Below are positions 9,542 to 18,082 of a stretch of DNA of 64,000 nt, one piece after another (position 1 is the stretch's first letter; each line of letters begins with the position of its first letter). The DNA is from Zhengella sedimenti. GTDB lineage: Bacteria > Pseudomonadota > Alphaproteobacteria > Rhizobiales > Rhizobiaceae. Below the pieces are notes generated by a model. That model did not search any database and was not told the origin of the DNA. It worked only from the letters and a program-made list of their open reading frames with translations. Location: assembly GCF_046506625.1 (NCBI RefSeq), contig NZ_JBKFFP010000006.1:186001-250000 (forward strand), given 5' to 3'. The position numbers and the translations under genes are program-made.

Positions 9542-10315
9542 ATGACGCCGACCGATCTTGCCGCAGCGGCCCTTGGCGGTGCCATCGTCCATGTCCTCGT
9601 GCGCGCCATGGGCGCTCGGGCCCTTGCCGGACCGGGCGCTGCGGCCGTGCTGTCGGGCATTCCCGATGGCCATCCTGATGCAGCTTCCTTGCGCATTCTT
9701 GGCCTGCTGGACCACTGGGTCGGCCCCGGCGTGCCCATCCGCCGCTTTGTCGCCGTGACGGCGCTGGCCACGGCGGCCGGAATGGCCATCGCGCTCACCG
9801 CTTTCATCGCCGGCCTGCCGCCCCATTTCGCCGCGTTCGGCTCCGGTGGCGGCCTGTGGGCCTTTCTCAGCCGCTTCCTGGCCAGCCAGGCGATCGTCGC
9901 CTTCGTGGTCAATTACCTTGCCTATACGATGACCGGCCTTGCCGCGGAACGGATAGCCCGGGCGCCGCCGGCAAGGCTCGCCCTGTTCATTGTCGCCGAT
10001 CTCGCGGCGCGGCTTGCGCTTTTCGCCGCCGTTTCCGCCGGCATCTATGCCGCCTACGCCCGGCTCGCGGGCAGTTTCGGCGGCTCGTGGCGCACGGCCA
10101 TTGCCGTGGTGCCCGACACGATGGTGAGCGCGCTCCGGTTCAACAACCTGACCGGCGTGGTACTTTATGGCGTGCTGGCCTGCGGCTTCCCGCTTTTCCT
10201 GGCATTTGCCATGCGAACGGCGCCGGCCGGCATTGCCCCGAAACGAGCGGCGGCCCGCATGGCCGCCGCCTTCGCACTTGCCGCCTTCGTGCTTTCGCTG
10301 GCGGCGGCCGGCTGA
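9542..10315 (+). CDS. Polytopic membrane protein of unknown function
   Basis: A 257-residue, Ala/Gly-rich protein with about six hydrophobic segments (for example residues 67-90, 110-132, 145-168, 205-225 and 238-255). No family signature was recognised. It starts at the ATG at 9542, 38 bases after putR and in the same direction, so it may be read through from the putR promoter. It converges with gabD 8 bases away, and a short palindrome bridges the two stops. A link to proline metabolism would be guesswork. Confidence 0.65.
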   Translation: MTPTDLAAAALGGAIVHVLVRAMGARALAGPGAAAVLSGIPDGHPDAASLRILGLLDHWVGPGVPIRRFVAVTALATAAGMAIALTAFIAGLPPHFAAFGSGGGLWAFLSRFLASQAIVAFVVNYLAYTMTGLAAERIARAPPARLALFIVADLAARLALFAAVSAGIYAAYARLAGSFGGSWRTAIAVVPDTMVSALRFNNLTGVVLYGVLACGFPLFLAFAMRTAPAGIAPKRAAARMAAAFALAAFVLSLAAAG

Positions 10316-10319
10316 CCGC

Positions 10320-10331
10320 GCCTCTAGAGGC
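10320..10331. terminator. Palindrome at convergent stop codons
   Basis: GCCTCTAGAGGC is a perfect 12-base palindrome between the stop of the membrane-protein gene (10315) and the gabD stop, whose TAG (10326-10324) lies inside it. There is no T-run, so it would be at most a weak bidirectional stem. Confidence 0.3.
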
Positions 10332-11781
10332 CCAGGCCGCCGATGCAGACATACTTGGTGTCGAGGTAGTCCTCGATGCCCTGATGTCCGCCTTCCTTGC
10401 CCAGTCCGCTTTCCTTCAGGCCGCCGAAGGGCGCTTCCACCGTGGTGATGATGCCCTCGTTGATCCCGATCAGGCCGTACTTCAGCCCTTCCATCACGCG
10501 GAAGGCGCGGCCCATGTCCTTGGTGTAGAAATAGCACGCCAGGCCGAACTCGGTGTCATTGGCCATGGCGATGGCTTCCTCTTCCGTCCCGAAGCGGTAG
10601 ACGGGCGCCACGGGGCCGAAGATTTCCTCCTTCATGAATTTCATGTCGGTGGTCGCCTCGGCGATGACGGTGGGCGAGAAGAACGTGCCGCCAAGTTCAT
10701 GGCGCTTGCCGCCGGCCAGCACCTTGCCGCCCTTGCTTTCGGCATCCGCGATGAATTCCTCGACCTTTTCGACCGCATTCATGTCGATCAGCGGTCCCTG
10801 GTTGACGCCCTCCTCAAGACCCGGCCCGACCTTCAGCTTGTTCGTTGCTTCTGCCAGCTTTTCCACGAAGCGGTCATAGATGCTGTCCTGCACGAAGAAC
10901 CGGTTCGTGCAGACGCAGGTCTGGCCGGAATTGCGGTACTTGGCAGCGATGGACCCTTCGACCGCGCGGTCGATGTCGGCATCGTCGAAGATCAGGAAGG
11001 GCGCGTTGCCGCCCAGTTCCATCGACACCTTCTTCACCGTCGAGGCCGCCTGCTTGAGCAGGATCTTGCCCACGTCGGTGGAACCGGTGAAGGTGATCTT
11101 CTTGATCAGCGGGTTCTCGCAGATCTCCTGCCCGATCTCGCTCGCCGATCCCGTCACCACGTTCAGCACGCCATTGGGGAAACCGACTTCCTCGGCCAGC
11201 ACGCCCCAGGCAATGCCCGAATAGGGCGTCTGCGAGGCAGGCTTGACCACGGCGGTGCAACCGGCCGCCAGCGCCGGGCCGATCTTGCGGGCAAGCATCG
11301 AGGAAGGGAAATTCCACGGCGTGATGGCGCCGATGACGCCGGTCGCCTCCTTCGTCACCAGGATGCGCCGGTCGGCCCAGGGCGACGGCACGACATCGCC
11401 ATAGACGCGCCGGCCTTCCTCCGCATACCAGAGCACATAGGCCGCCGACATGCCCACCTCGCCCTTGGCCTCGCCGAAAGGCTTTCCCTGCTCCATTGTC
11501 AGCAGTTCGGCGAGGGCGTCCTGATTGTCCATGATCGCGTCATGCAGCTTGCGCAGCATCTGCGAGCGGTGCAGCGCGGAGGTCTTTTTCCACGCATGGA
11601 AGGCCTCTTCCGCCGCCTCGATGGCCCGTTTCGTCTCCGCCTTGCCGGATTTCGGCACGCCGCCGATCCGTTCGCCGTTCGCCGGATTGACGACGTCGAT
11701 CATCGCGCCGGAATCGGCCTGCACCCATTCGCCATTGATGTAGTTGGCTTCGCGCAGGAACGCGCTGGATTTCTTGAGCAT
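10324..11781 (-). CDS. gabD: Succinate-semialdehyde dehydrogenase
   Basis: A 485-residue NAD(P)+-dependent aldehyde dehydrogenase of the GabD branch. It contains ITPWNFPSSM (residues 153-162), the general base Glu255 in MELGGNAP and the nucleophile Cys289 in GQTCVC. The vicinal second cysteine (Cys291) is characteristic of succinate-semialdehyde dehydrogenases. It converts succinate semialdehyde to succinate at the end of the GABA shunt. GGGAG lies 8 bases before the ATG at 11781. An omega-aminotransferase that could supply semialdehydes lies at about 35-36.6 kb, but not in the same operon. Glutarate-semialdehyde dehydrogenase is the main alternative. Confidence 0.88.
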   Translation of the reverse strand: MLKKSSAFLREANYINGEWVQADSGAMIDVVNPANGERIGGVPKSGKAETKRAIEAAEEAFHAWKKTSALHRSQMLRKLHDAIMDNQDALAELLTMEQGKPFGEAKGEVGMSAAYVLWYAEEGRRVYGDVVPSPWADRRILVTKEATGVIGAITPWNFPSSMLARKIGPALAAGCTAVVKPASQTPYSGIAWGVLAEEVGFPNGVLNVVTGSASEIGQEICENPLIKKITFTGSTDVGKILLKQAASTVKKVSMELGGNAPFLIFDDADIDRAVEGSIAAKYRNSGQTCVCTNRFFVQDSIYDRFVEKLAEATNKLKVGPGLEEGVNQGPLIDMNAVEKVEEFIADAESKGGKVLAGGKRHELGGTFFSPTVIAEATTDMKFMKEEIFGPVAPVYRFGTEEEAIAMANDTEFGLACYFYTKDMGRAFRVMEGLKYGLIGINEGIITTVEAPFGGLKESGLGKEGGHQGIEDYLDTKYVCIGGLGL

Positions 11782-11934
11782 TGTTTCACTCCCTATGATG
11801 GCCCCTGCGGCGTCTCGCCGCCGGCTTGAAACGAGATACCGGCCAACGCCCCGGAAGGCCGGTTTGATCCGGTCGGCGCGGACGATGCGACGAAAACCCC
11901 GCGCCTTCAAGACCGGTGCCGCCACCAATTTGTT

Positions 11935-12882
11935 TCAGCCGAAGACGGCCCGCGCGACGGTGATCCAGAACGCCGTCGTGAGCAGCGCGGCTGCCGTGCC
12001 AAGCGTCATGGCGCTTGCCGCCAAGGCCTGGCCGGTGCCGAAGCGTGTCGCGATGAGGTAGGAATTGACGCCGGCAGGCAGCGCCGCGGCCATCACGGCA
12101 ACCTCCGCCACAGACGCGGGCAGTCCGGCCAGCCAGGCGAGGCAGAGCGCGATGGCCGGCATGGCGAACAGCTTGATGACGGCCAGCACGAAGGCCGCGC
12201 GCAGGTTGCCGCCCAGCCCGAAATCATTGAGCGACATGCCCATCGCGAACAGGGCGACCGGCCCGGCGACGCCGGCCAGCGCATCCACCATGCGCGGCAG
12301 CGGTGTCGGCAGGTCCAGCCCCGTGATCCTCCAGGCAAGTCCCGCCAGGATGCCGAGGATCAGCGGATTGGCGAAAAGGCGGCGCAGGAATGTCCCCATC
12401 ACGGCACGCATGTCCACCGCCCCGCCATCGCGGTTTGCCCATTCGAAAAGGATGATCGACGCCGACATCATGACGGGCAGGTGCACGGCGATGATCAGCG
12501 ACAGCGTCTCGAAGCCGGCCTGACCCAGCAGGCTCAGGATCAGCGGGATGCCGATCAGCACCAGGTTGGAAAAGGCCGACGAGACGCCGGCAACGACCCC
12601 GGCGCGCCGGTCGCGGCCGAACAGAAGGCGGATGGCGCCGTGCCCGGTGGTCCAGGTCAGTGCAACCGCTCCGAAATAGACCGCCCAGAGCAGCCACGGC
12701 GCCGAACCGGAGAAATCCGCCCCGGCCATGGTCCGGAACAGGAGCACCGGCGCGGCGATGGTGACGGCGAATTCGGCAAGACCGTCGCCGGTCCCCTTTT
12801 TCAGCACGCCCAGGCGCGCCGTCAGCCATCCCAGGCCGACGAGGCCGAAGACATAGGCGATGGTTGCCGCGGATTCGTTCAT
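11935..12882 (-). CDS. AEC-family (auxin efflux carrier type) transporter
   Basis: A 315-residue membrane protein with about ten helices in two inverted halves, fitting the AEC/MleP carriers. Typical elements are VSSAFSNLVLIGIPL near residue 100 and ALPAGVNSYLIATRFG near residue 270. Bacterial members move malate, malonate or other organic anions; the substrate here is unknown. The ATG at 12882 starts directly before the first helix, and the longer upstream frame lacks any hydrophobic or family sequence. It diverges from acpXL across a 159-base gap. Confidence 0.85.
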   Translation of the reverse strand: MNESAATIAYVFGLVGLGWLTARLGVLKKGTGDGLAEFAVTIAAPVLLFRTMAGADFSGSAPWLLWAVYFGAVALTWTTGHGAIRLLFGRDRRAGVVAGVSSAFSNLVLIGIPLILSLLGQAGFETLSLIIAVHLPVMMSASIILFEWANRDGGAVDMRAVMGTFLRRLFANPLILGILAGLAWRITGLDLPTPLPRMVDALAGVAGPVALFAMGMSLNDFGLGGNLRAAFVLAVIKLFAMPAIALCLAWLAGLPASVAEVAVMAAALPAGVNSYLIATRFGTGQALAASAMTLGTAAALLTTAFWITVARAVFG

Positions 12883-13041
12883 GGCGCCGCAGTAGCGCCG
12901 CCAACCACCGCTGGCAAGCACGCTGGCGGCAGGCCAGGTCGGCCACCGCCCGCGATTTGAGGCTTTGCCCTTTTCCCGGCGCGAAAAACCGTTTAATGCC
13001 ACGCCTCGAAGAACTGAGAATCCATCAAGAGGACTTTTTCC

Positions 13042-13323
13042 GTGTCATCCACTTTCGACAAGGTCGCCGACATCATCGCCGAAACGAGCGAGATCGAGCG
13101 CGACACGATAACGCCGGAAAGCCACACGATCGACGATCTGGGCATCGACAGCCTCGATTTCCTGGACATCGTTTTCGCCATCGACAAGGAGTTCGGCATC
13201 AAGATCCCGCTGGAGACCTGGACGCAGGAAGTCAATGACGGCAAGGCGTCGACCGACGAGTACTTCGTCATGAAGAACCTCTGCGCCAAGATCGATTCGC
13301 TGGTTGCCGCGAAGTCGGCCTGA
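13042..13323 (+). CDS. acpXL: Specialised acyl carrier protein for very-long-chain fatty acids (AcpXL)
   Basis: A 93-residue acidic carrier. The phosphopantetheine attachment site is Ser37 in DLGIDSLDFLD. The sequence around it (FAIDKEFGIKIPLE, then TQEVNDGKAST) is the AcpXL type known from rhizobia rather than housekeeping AcpP. AcpXL carries the growing 27-hydroxyoctacosanoyl chain that is later placed on lipid A. Translation starts at a GTG (13042) behind AAGAGGA. It is the first gene of a five-gene operon ending in the lipid A acyltransferase. Confidence 0.93.
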   Translation: MSSTFDKVADIIAETSEIERDTITPESHTIDDLGIDSLDFLDIVFAIDKEFGIKIPLETWTQEVNDGKASTDEYFVMKNLCAKIDSLVAAKSA

Positions 13324-13342
13324 ACGGACACGACCGCCCGTC

Positions 13343-14512
13343 ATGAGCGCCCGCGACGCAGTCATCACCGGCATCGGCATCGTCTCCTGCCTCGGCGAAG
13401 GCAAGGATGCCCACCGCGCGGCCCTGACCGCCGGCCCGCGGGCGCCGATCCTGGAAGCCGGCACCTTCGCCCCCTATTCGGTCCATCCGTTGCCGGAGAT
13501 CGACTGGGGCCAGCAGATCCCGAAGCGTGGCGACCAGCGCCAGATGGAGACCTGGCAGCGCATTGGCACCTATGCCGCCGGGCTTGCGCTCGATGACGCC
13601 GGCATGAAGGGTGACGAAGCGCTCTGCGCCTCGATGGACATGATCGTTGCCGCCGGCGGCGGCGAGCGTGACGAGGCAGCCGATTCGCTGATCCTGGAAG
13701 CCGCTGCCGAGCGGACGGACCGCGAGGTGCTTCTCAACGAGAAACTGACGACCGAGTTGCGCCCGACACTGTTCCTGGCACAGCTTTCCAACCTGCTGGC
13801 AGGCAACATCTCCATCGTCCACAAGGTGACAGGTTCGTCCCGCACCTTCATGGGCGAGGAAAGCGCGGGCGTCTCCGCCGTCGATACCGCGGTCGCCCGC
13901 ATCCGCGCCGGGCAGTCCACCCACGTCCTTGTCGGCGGTTCCTACAATTGCGAACATCCCGACATGCTCCTTGCCTATGAACTGGGCGGATACCTGCATC
14001 GCGCGCCCTGGGCGCCGGTCTGGAACCGTGACGGCGCCGAGGGCGGGGGTATCGTTACCGGATCGGGCGGCGTGTTTCTTGTCATCGAGGCCCGTGAACA
14101 CGCCGAAAGGCGCGGGGCCCATGTCTATGCCGAACTCGGCGACGTGAAGGCCGGGCGCGCGCGCCGCGGCCGCGACGTCCTTGTCGCGGCCATCGCCGCC
14201 ATGGCGAAGGAAGCGGCACCCGGCGCCCGCCTGGCGATCTCGGCCGCGTCGGGCGAGCCCGACGTCACCGGCGCGGAAGCCGCCGCGCTTTCCGGCCTGG
14301 CGCTGCGCGGGTTTTCCAGCCTGACCGGCCATTTCAAGGAAGCCCAGTTCCCCTTCGCCATTGCGCTTGCCGCCCTGGCGCTGGATGCCGGTATTGCCGT
14401 CAGGCCTTTTGCCGAGGGCGAACCGCCGCTGGACGAACCCCAGGACGAAATCCTCGCCACGGCCATCGGCTTCGCATCGGGCGAAGGCATGGTTTCGGTC
14501 CGACGGGCCTGA
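13343..14512 (+). CDS. fabF2XL: Ketosynthase-like partner FabF2XL lacking the catalytic cysteine
   Basis: A 389-residue thiolase-fold protein of the beta-ketoacyl-ACP synthase family. Aligned without gaps to its neighbour around the active site, the cysteine position holds glutamate (about Glu173 in MGEESAGVSAV). The first active-site histidine (NAHGTST in the neighbour) is also missing, while the second survives in LTGHFKEAQ. This resembles chain-length factors of type II polyketide synthases, where Cys is replaced by Gln, so a heterodimer with the next gene product is inferred. The ATG at 13343 lies 19 bases after acpXL. The rhizobial order acpXL-fabZXL-fabF2XL is altered here, because no dehydratase lies between. 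Confidence 0.87.
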   Translation: MSARDAVITGIGIVSCLGEGKDAHRAALTAGPRAPILEAGTFAPYSVHPLPEIDWGQQIPKRGDQRQMETWQRIGTYAAGLALDDAGMKGDEALCASMDMIVAAGGGERDEAADSLILEAAAERTDREVLLNEKLTTELRPTLFLAQLSNLLAGNISIVHKVTGSSRTFMGEESAGVSAVDTAVARIRAGQSTHVLVGGSYNCEHPDMLLAYELGGYLHRAPWAPVWNRDGAEGGGIVTGSGGVFLVIEAREHAERRGAHVYAELGDVKAGRARRGRDVLVAAIAAMAKEAAPGARLAISAASGEPDVTGAEAAALSGLALRGFSSLTGHFKEAQFPFAIALAALALDAGIAVRPFAEGEPPLDEPQDEILATAIGFASGEGMVSVRRA

Positions 14513-14525
14513 CGGAAAGGGTGCC

Positions 14526-15800
14526 ATGAGGAAGTTCACCGATCATCTGGGCCGTCCGGTCGTTGCCGTCACCGGCATCGGCATCATCACGTCGCTCGGC
14601 GTGGGGCGGGCGGAGAACTGGCAGGCGCTGGCCTCCGGCCGCTCCGGCATCCGGGCGATTACCCGTTTTCCGACCGACGGCCTGCGCACGCGCATCTCCG
14701 GGATGGTAGATTTCCTGGCCTCCTCCAGCGACGGCCCCGGCCCCCTAACCCACGAAATGGCGGAAACCACGGCCCTGGAAGCCATTACGCAGGCCGGCCT
14801 ACCGCAGGACGATTTCGCCGGGCCGCTGTTCCTGGCCGCGCCACCCGTCGAGACCGAATGGCGCCACCGCTTCGAGCTTGCCGAACTGGGCGGGACCGAA
14901 GGCACGCCCTACCAGCGCATGCTGGCCGCCGCCCGCGCCGCCCGCCACCCCGACCTGTTTTCGCGCGCCATGTTCGGCACCATTGCAAACCGCCTCGCCG
15001 ACCGCTTCGGCACGCGCGGCCTGCCGGTGACGCTTTCCACCGCCTGCGCGTCCGGGGCAACCGCCATCCAGTGCGGCGTTGAGGCGATCCGGCGCGGCGA
15101 GGCCGACCGGGCCCTCGCCATCGGTTCGGACGGCTCCGCAACGGCGGAGGCCCTGATCCGCTTCTCCCTGCTTTCGGCCCTGTCCACCCAGAACGACCCG
15201 CCCGAAAAGGCGTCAAAGCCCTTCTCGAAGGATCGCGACGGCTTCGTGCTGGCCGAAGGCTCGGCCACACTGGTCCTGGAATCGCTCGAAAGCGCCCTTG
15301 CGCGCGGTGCCGGGGTGCTCGGCATCGTCAGCGGTTGCGGCGAGAAGGCCGACGATTTCCACCGCACCCGTTCCAAGCCCGATGCCTCGCCCGCCATCGG
15401 CGCGGTGCGCGCGGCGATGGAGGACGCGGGAATGGGCGACACCCCGGTCGATTACATCAATGCCCACGGCACCTCGACGCCGGAAAACGACAAGATGGAA
15501 TATCTGGCGCTTTCGTCCGTGTTCGGCGATACGATGGGCTCCATACCGGTTTCGTCCAACAAGTCGATGATCGGCCATACGCTCTCGGCCGCCGGCGCCA
15601 TCGAGGCGGCGTTCTCGATCATCACCATGCAGGAAGGCTTCCTGCCGCCGACGATCAATCACGACAATCCCGACCCGGCGATCCCCGTCGATTGCGTGCC
15701 CAATACCGGGCGCAGTGCCGACGTCTCGACGGTCCTGTCCAATTCCTTCGGCTTCGGCGGGCAGAACACCTGCCTTGTCATGGCGCGCGAACCGGTCTAG
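14526..15800 (+). CDS. fabF1XL: Beta-ketoacyl-ACP synthase FabF1XL
   Basis: A 424-residue condensing enzyme with an intact Cys-His-His triad: Cys174 in STACASG, His314 in NAHGTSTPEND and His351 in NKSMIGHTLSAAG. It should perform the Claisen condensations that extend the AcpXL-bound very-long-chain acyl group, with FabF2XL as the likely non-catalytic or decarboxylating partner. The ATG at 14526 lies 13 bases after the preceding stop, next to GGAAAGGG; a GTG at 14521 is out of frame. A 118-base gap precedes the next operon gene. Confidence 0.9.
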   Translation: MRKFTDHLGRPVVAVTGIGIITSLGVGRAENWQALASGRSGIRAITRFPTDGLRTRISGMVDFLASSSDGPGPLTHEMAETTALEAITQAGLPQDDFAGPLFLAAPPVETEWRHRFELAELGGTEGTPYQRMLAAARAARHPDLFSRAMFGTIANRLADRFGTRGLPVTLSTACASGATAIQCGVEAIRRGEADRALAIGSDGSATAEALIRFSLLSALSTQNDPPEKASKPFSKDRDGFVLAEGSATLVLESLESALARGAGVLGIVSGCGEKADDFHRTRSKPDASPAIGAVRAAMEDAGMGDTPVDYINAHGTSTPENDKMEYLALSSVFGDTMGSIPVSSNKSMIGHTLSAAGAIEAAFSIITMQEGFLPPTINHDNPDPAIPVDCVPNTGRSADVSTVLSNSFGFGGQNTCLVMAREPV

Positions 15801-15918
15801 ACGCCCCTCACATTGCCCTTTCACCACGGCTGCGGCCGGTTGCGCCGCATGGCGCGTCCACGCCGGGCCGGACATGAGACCAAGTGGCCGCGACGGCCGC
15901 ATCAGGCGGAACGTTTCC

Positions 15919-16947
15919 ATGCGCGCATTGCAACTCATCGAAGACCGCAAGCTCGAAATCGTCGACCTGCCCGCCCCGCCGCCGCCCGGCCCGGGCGAAG
16001 CGACCATTCGCGTCAAGGTCGTCGCGCTGAACCATATCGATGTCTGGGGCTGGCGTGGCATGGCCTTTGCCAAGCGCAAGATGCCGCTGGTGATCGGCGC
16101 GGAAGCCTCCGGCGAGGTCGAGGCCATCGGCCCCGGCGTCGCCAATGTGCTCCCCGGACAACTCGTCTCGGTCTATGGCGCGCGCACCTGCGGCCATTGC
16201 CGCCCCTGCCGCGAAGGCCGCGACAATCTGTGCGAGCATGTCAGCGGCGTGCACGGCTTCCACCTCGACGGCTTCGCCCAGGAACGGATGAACATCCCGG
16301 CCCGCCTGCTGGTGCCAGCCCCGCACGGAGTCTCGGATGTCGGCGCGGCGCTGGCGCCCGTCACCTTCGGCACCGTCGAGCACATGCTCTTCGACAATGC
16401 GAAGCTGGAGCCCGGCGAGACCATCCTCGTCCATGCCGGCGGATCCGGCATCGGAACGGCTGCGATCCAGCTTGCCAGGCGCATGGGCTGCACGGTGATC
16501 ACCACGGTCGGATCGGACGCCAAGATCGAACCGGCAAGGGCGCTGGGCGCCGATCACGTCATCAATTACCGTAAGGACCGTTTCGAGGGCGTCGTCCGCA
16601 AACTGACGAAGAAGAAGGGCGTGGACGTGGTGTTCGAGCATGTCGGCGCCGACACCTGGGCCGGCTCCATGCTGTGCCTGAAGCGCGGCGGCCGCCTCGT
16701 CACCTGCGGCTCCACCTCCGGCGTCTCCACCACCATGAACCTGATGCAGCTTTTCCAGCAGCAGTTGAAGGTCTTCGGCTCCTTCGGCTGCCGCATGGAA
16801 AACATGGCCGACGCCATGCAGAAGATGGCGCGCGGACTTGTGGAACCGGTCATCGATACCGAATGCGGCTTCGAGGATATCGACGTGGCGCTCAAGCGCA
16901 TGGAAACCCGCGACGTGTTCGGCAAGATCATCCTGCGGGTATCATGA
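15919..16947 (+). CDS. Zinc-binding MDR-family oxidoreductase of the VLCFA cluster
   Basis: A 342-residue medium-chain dehydrogenase/reductase. The structural zinc site is present as CGHCRPC followed by NLCEH. The catalytic zinc ligands of alcohol dehydrogenases are not: the usual Cys region reads LNHIDVW, and the usual GHE reads GAE. The nucleotide-binding loop is HAGGSGIGTAAIQ near residue 178. It is therefore probably a quinone-oxidoreductase or enoyl-reductase type enzyme. In rhizobia the gene at this position of the acpXL cluster is annotated as an alcohol dehydrogenase. A role in reducing the 2-enoyl intermediate of chain elongation would fit the pathway but is inference. Confidence 0.85.
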   Translation: MRALQLIEDRKLEIVDLPAPPPPGPGEATIRVKVVALNHIDVWGWRGMAFAKRKMPLVIGAEASGEVEAIGPGVANVLPGQLVSVYGARTCGHCRPCREGRDNLCEHVSGVHGFHLDGFAQERMNIPARLLVPAPHGVSDVGAALAPVTFGTVEHMLFDNAKLEPGETILVHAGGSGIGTAAIQLARRMGCTVITTVGSDAKIEPARALGADHVINYRKDRFEGVVRKLTKKKGVDVVFEHVGADTWAGSMLCLKRGGRLVTCGSTSGVSTTMNLMQLFQQQLKVFGSFGCRMENMADAMQKMARGLVEPVIDTECGFEDIDVALKRMETRDVFGKIILRVS

Positions 16948-16969
16948 ACGGGTCCGGGGGGCGCCCATC

Positions 16970-17917
16970 ATGAAAAGGCTTGTCTACCGTGTCCTGCGCC
17001 GCCTGAAATTCGTCGAATACTGGATCGTCGCACGCCTTGCACTGACCTTGCTGTGGCTCATCAAGCTGCTGCCCGCGGAACGTTCCCTCGCCATGCTGGA
17101 AGGGCTTTCGCGGCGCTTCGGCCCGCTCTCCGGGCGTCACAGTGTGGCGATGGACAATCTGCGCCATGCCTTCCCGGAAAAGGATGAGGCCGCGCTTGAA
17201 GCCATCGCCCGCGACATGTGGGGAAACATGGGCCGGCTGATGGGCGAATATGTCTTTCTCGACCAGATCCTCGACTTCGACCCCGGCAATCCCCATGTCG
17301 GACGCGTCACGATCGATGGCGCGGAGGTATTCGAGAAACTGCGCGCCGAGACCGGCAGGCCGGCGATCTTCTTCACCGCGCACATGGGAAATTTCGAACT
17401 CCTGCCGGTCGCCGCCATGACCTACGGGCTGGAGGTGACAGCCCTGTTCCGGCCGCCCAACAATCCCTATCTGGCCGAACGCCTCATGGCCGCGCGCCAT
17501 ACCGCGATGGGCGCGCTCGTGCCTTCCCGTGCCGGTGCGGCTTTCGCGCTTGCCCGCGTTCTGGAGAACGGCGGCAAGGCGGGAATGCTGGTTGACCAGT
17601 TCTTCATTCGCGGCCGGATGGTCGACTTCTTTGGCCGTGAAGCCTCCACGAGCCCGCTGCTCGGCAAGCTGGCCCGCCAGTTCGATTGCGCCATCCATCC
17701 CGCGCGCTGCATCCGTCTGCCGGGTGGCCGGTTTCACCTCACCTTGTTCGACGCCATCGATCCCGTTCGCGACAGCCAGGGGCGCATCGACGTCCATGGC
17801 GTGACCCAGCAGGTGACAACCATTGTCGAGGACTGGATACGCCAGGACCCCGGCCAGTGGATGTGGTTCCACAAGCGCTGGAAAGCCTCCCCCAAGGCCC
17901 GGCGGCGCAAGACGTAG
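16970..17917 (+). CDS. lpxXL: Lipid A very-long-chain acyltransferase LpxXL
   Basis: A 315-residue inner-membrane acyltransferase of the LpxL/HtrB family, with the catalytic H-x4-E motif at His138-Glu143 (TAHMGNFE) and a hydrophobic N-terminal anchor (about residues 18-35). In rhizobia LpxXL transfers the AcpXL-bound hydroxylated C28-type chain to lipid A, which stabilises the outer membrane. Being last in the acpXL operon, 22 bases after the dehydrogenase gene, supports this over LpxL or LpxM. The ATG at 16970 begins the family-typical basic N-terminus MKRLVYRVLRRL. Confidence 0.9.
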   Translation: MKRLVYRVLRRLKFVEYWIVARLALTLLWLIKLLPAERSLAMLEGLSRRFGPLSGRHSVAMDNLRHAFPEKDEAALEAIARDMWGNMGRLMGEYVFLDQILDFDPGNPHVGRVTIDGAEVFEKLRAETGRPAIFFTAHMGNFELLPVAAMTYGLEVTALFRPPNNPYLAERLMAARHTAMGALVPSRAGAAFALARVLENGGKAGMLVDQFFIRGRMVDFFGREASTSPLLGKLARQFDCAIHPARCIRLPGGRFHLTLFDAIDPVRDSQGRIDVHGVTQQVTTIVEDWIRQDPGQWMWFHKRWKASPKARRRKT

Positions 17918-18026
17918 CGACGTCCTCGCGCACCCCCGGACCGTCGGGCGGACATTGCCGCGCACCATCCGGTTATCCCCACCCCCGAGTGAACGCTTTC
18001 CGCCGCCGGAAGGCTGGTGCATTCAT

Positions 18027-18055
18027 CTGGCATAAACCATTTATAGTTGTATACT
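18027..18055 (+). promoter_or_regulatory. Candidate promoter of the ManC-like gene
   Basis: CTGGCA (18027-18032) and TATACT (18050-18055) are separated by 17 bases in an AT-rich pocket, a reasonable sigma-70 arrangement, 27 bases ahead of the ATG. The stretch TTTATAGTTGTATACT (18040-18055) closely resembles one at 30388-30403 ahead of the HlyD trio. Confidence 0.45.
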
Positions 18056-18082
18056 ACAGGAATGCTACCTGGAGTAATTCAC

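Noticed and set aside
18047..18082. TTG start giving 12 extra residues to the ManC-like protein
   Set aside because: It overlaps the likely -10 box and has no ribosome binding site; the ATG at 18083 has GGAG at the right distance.
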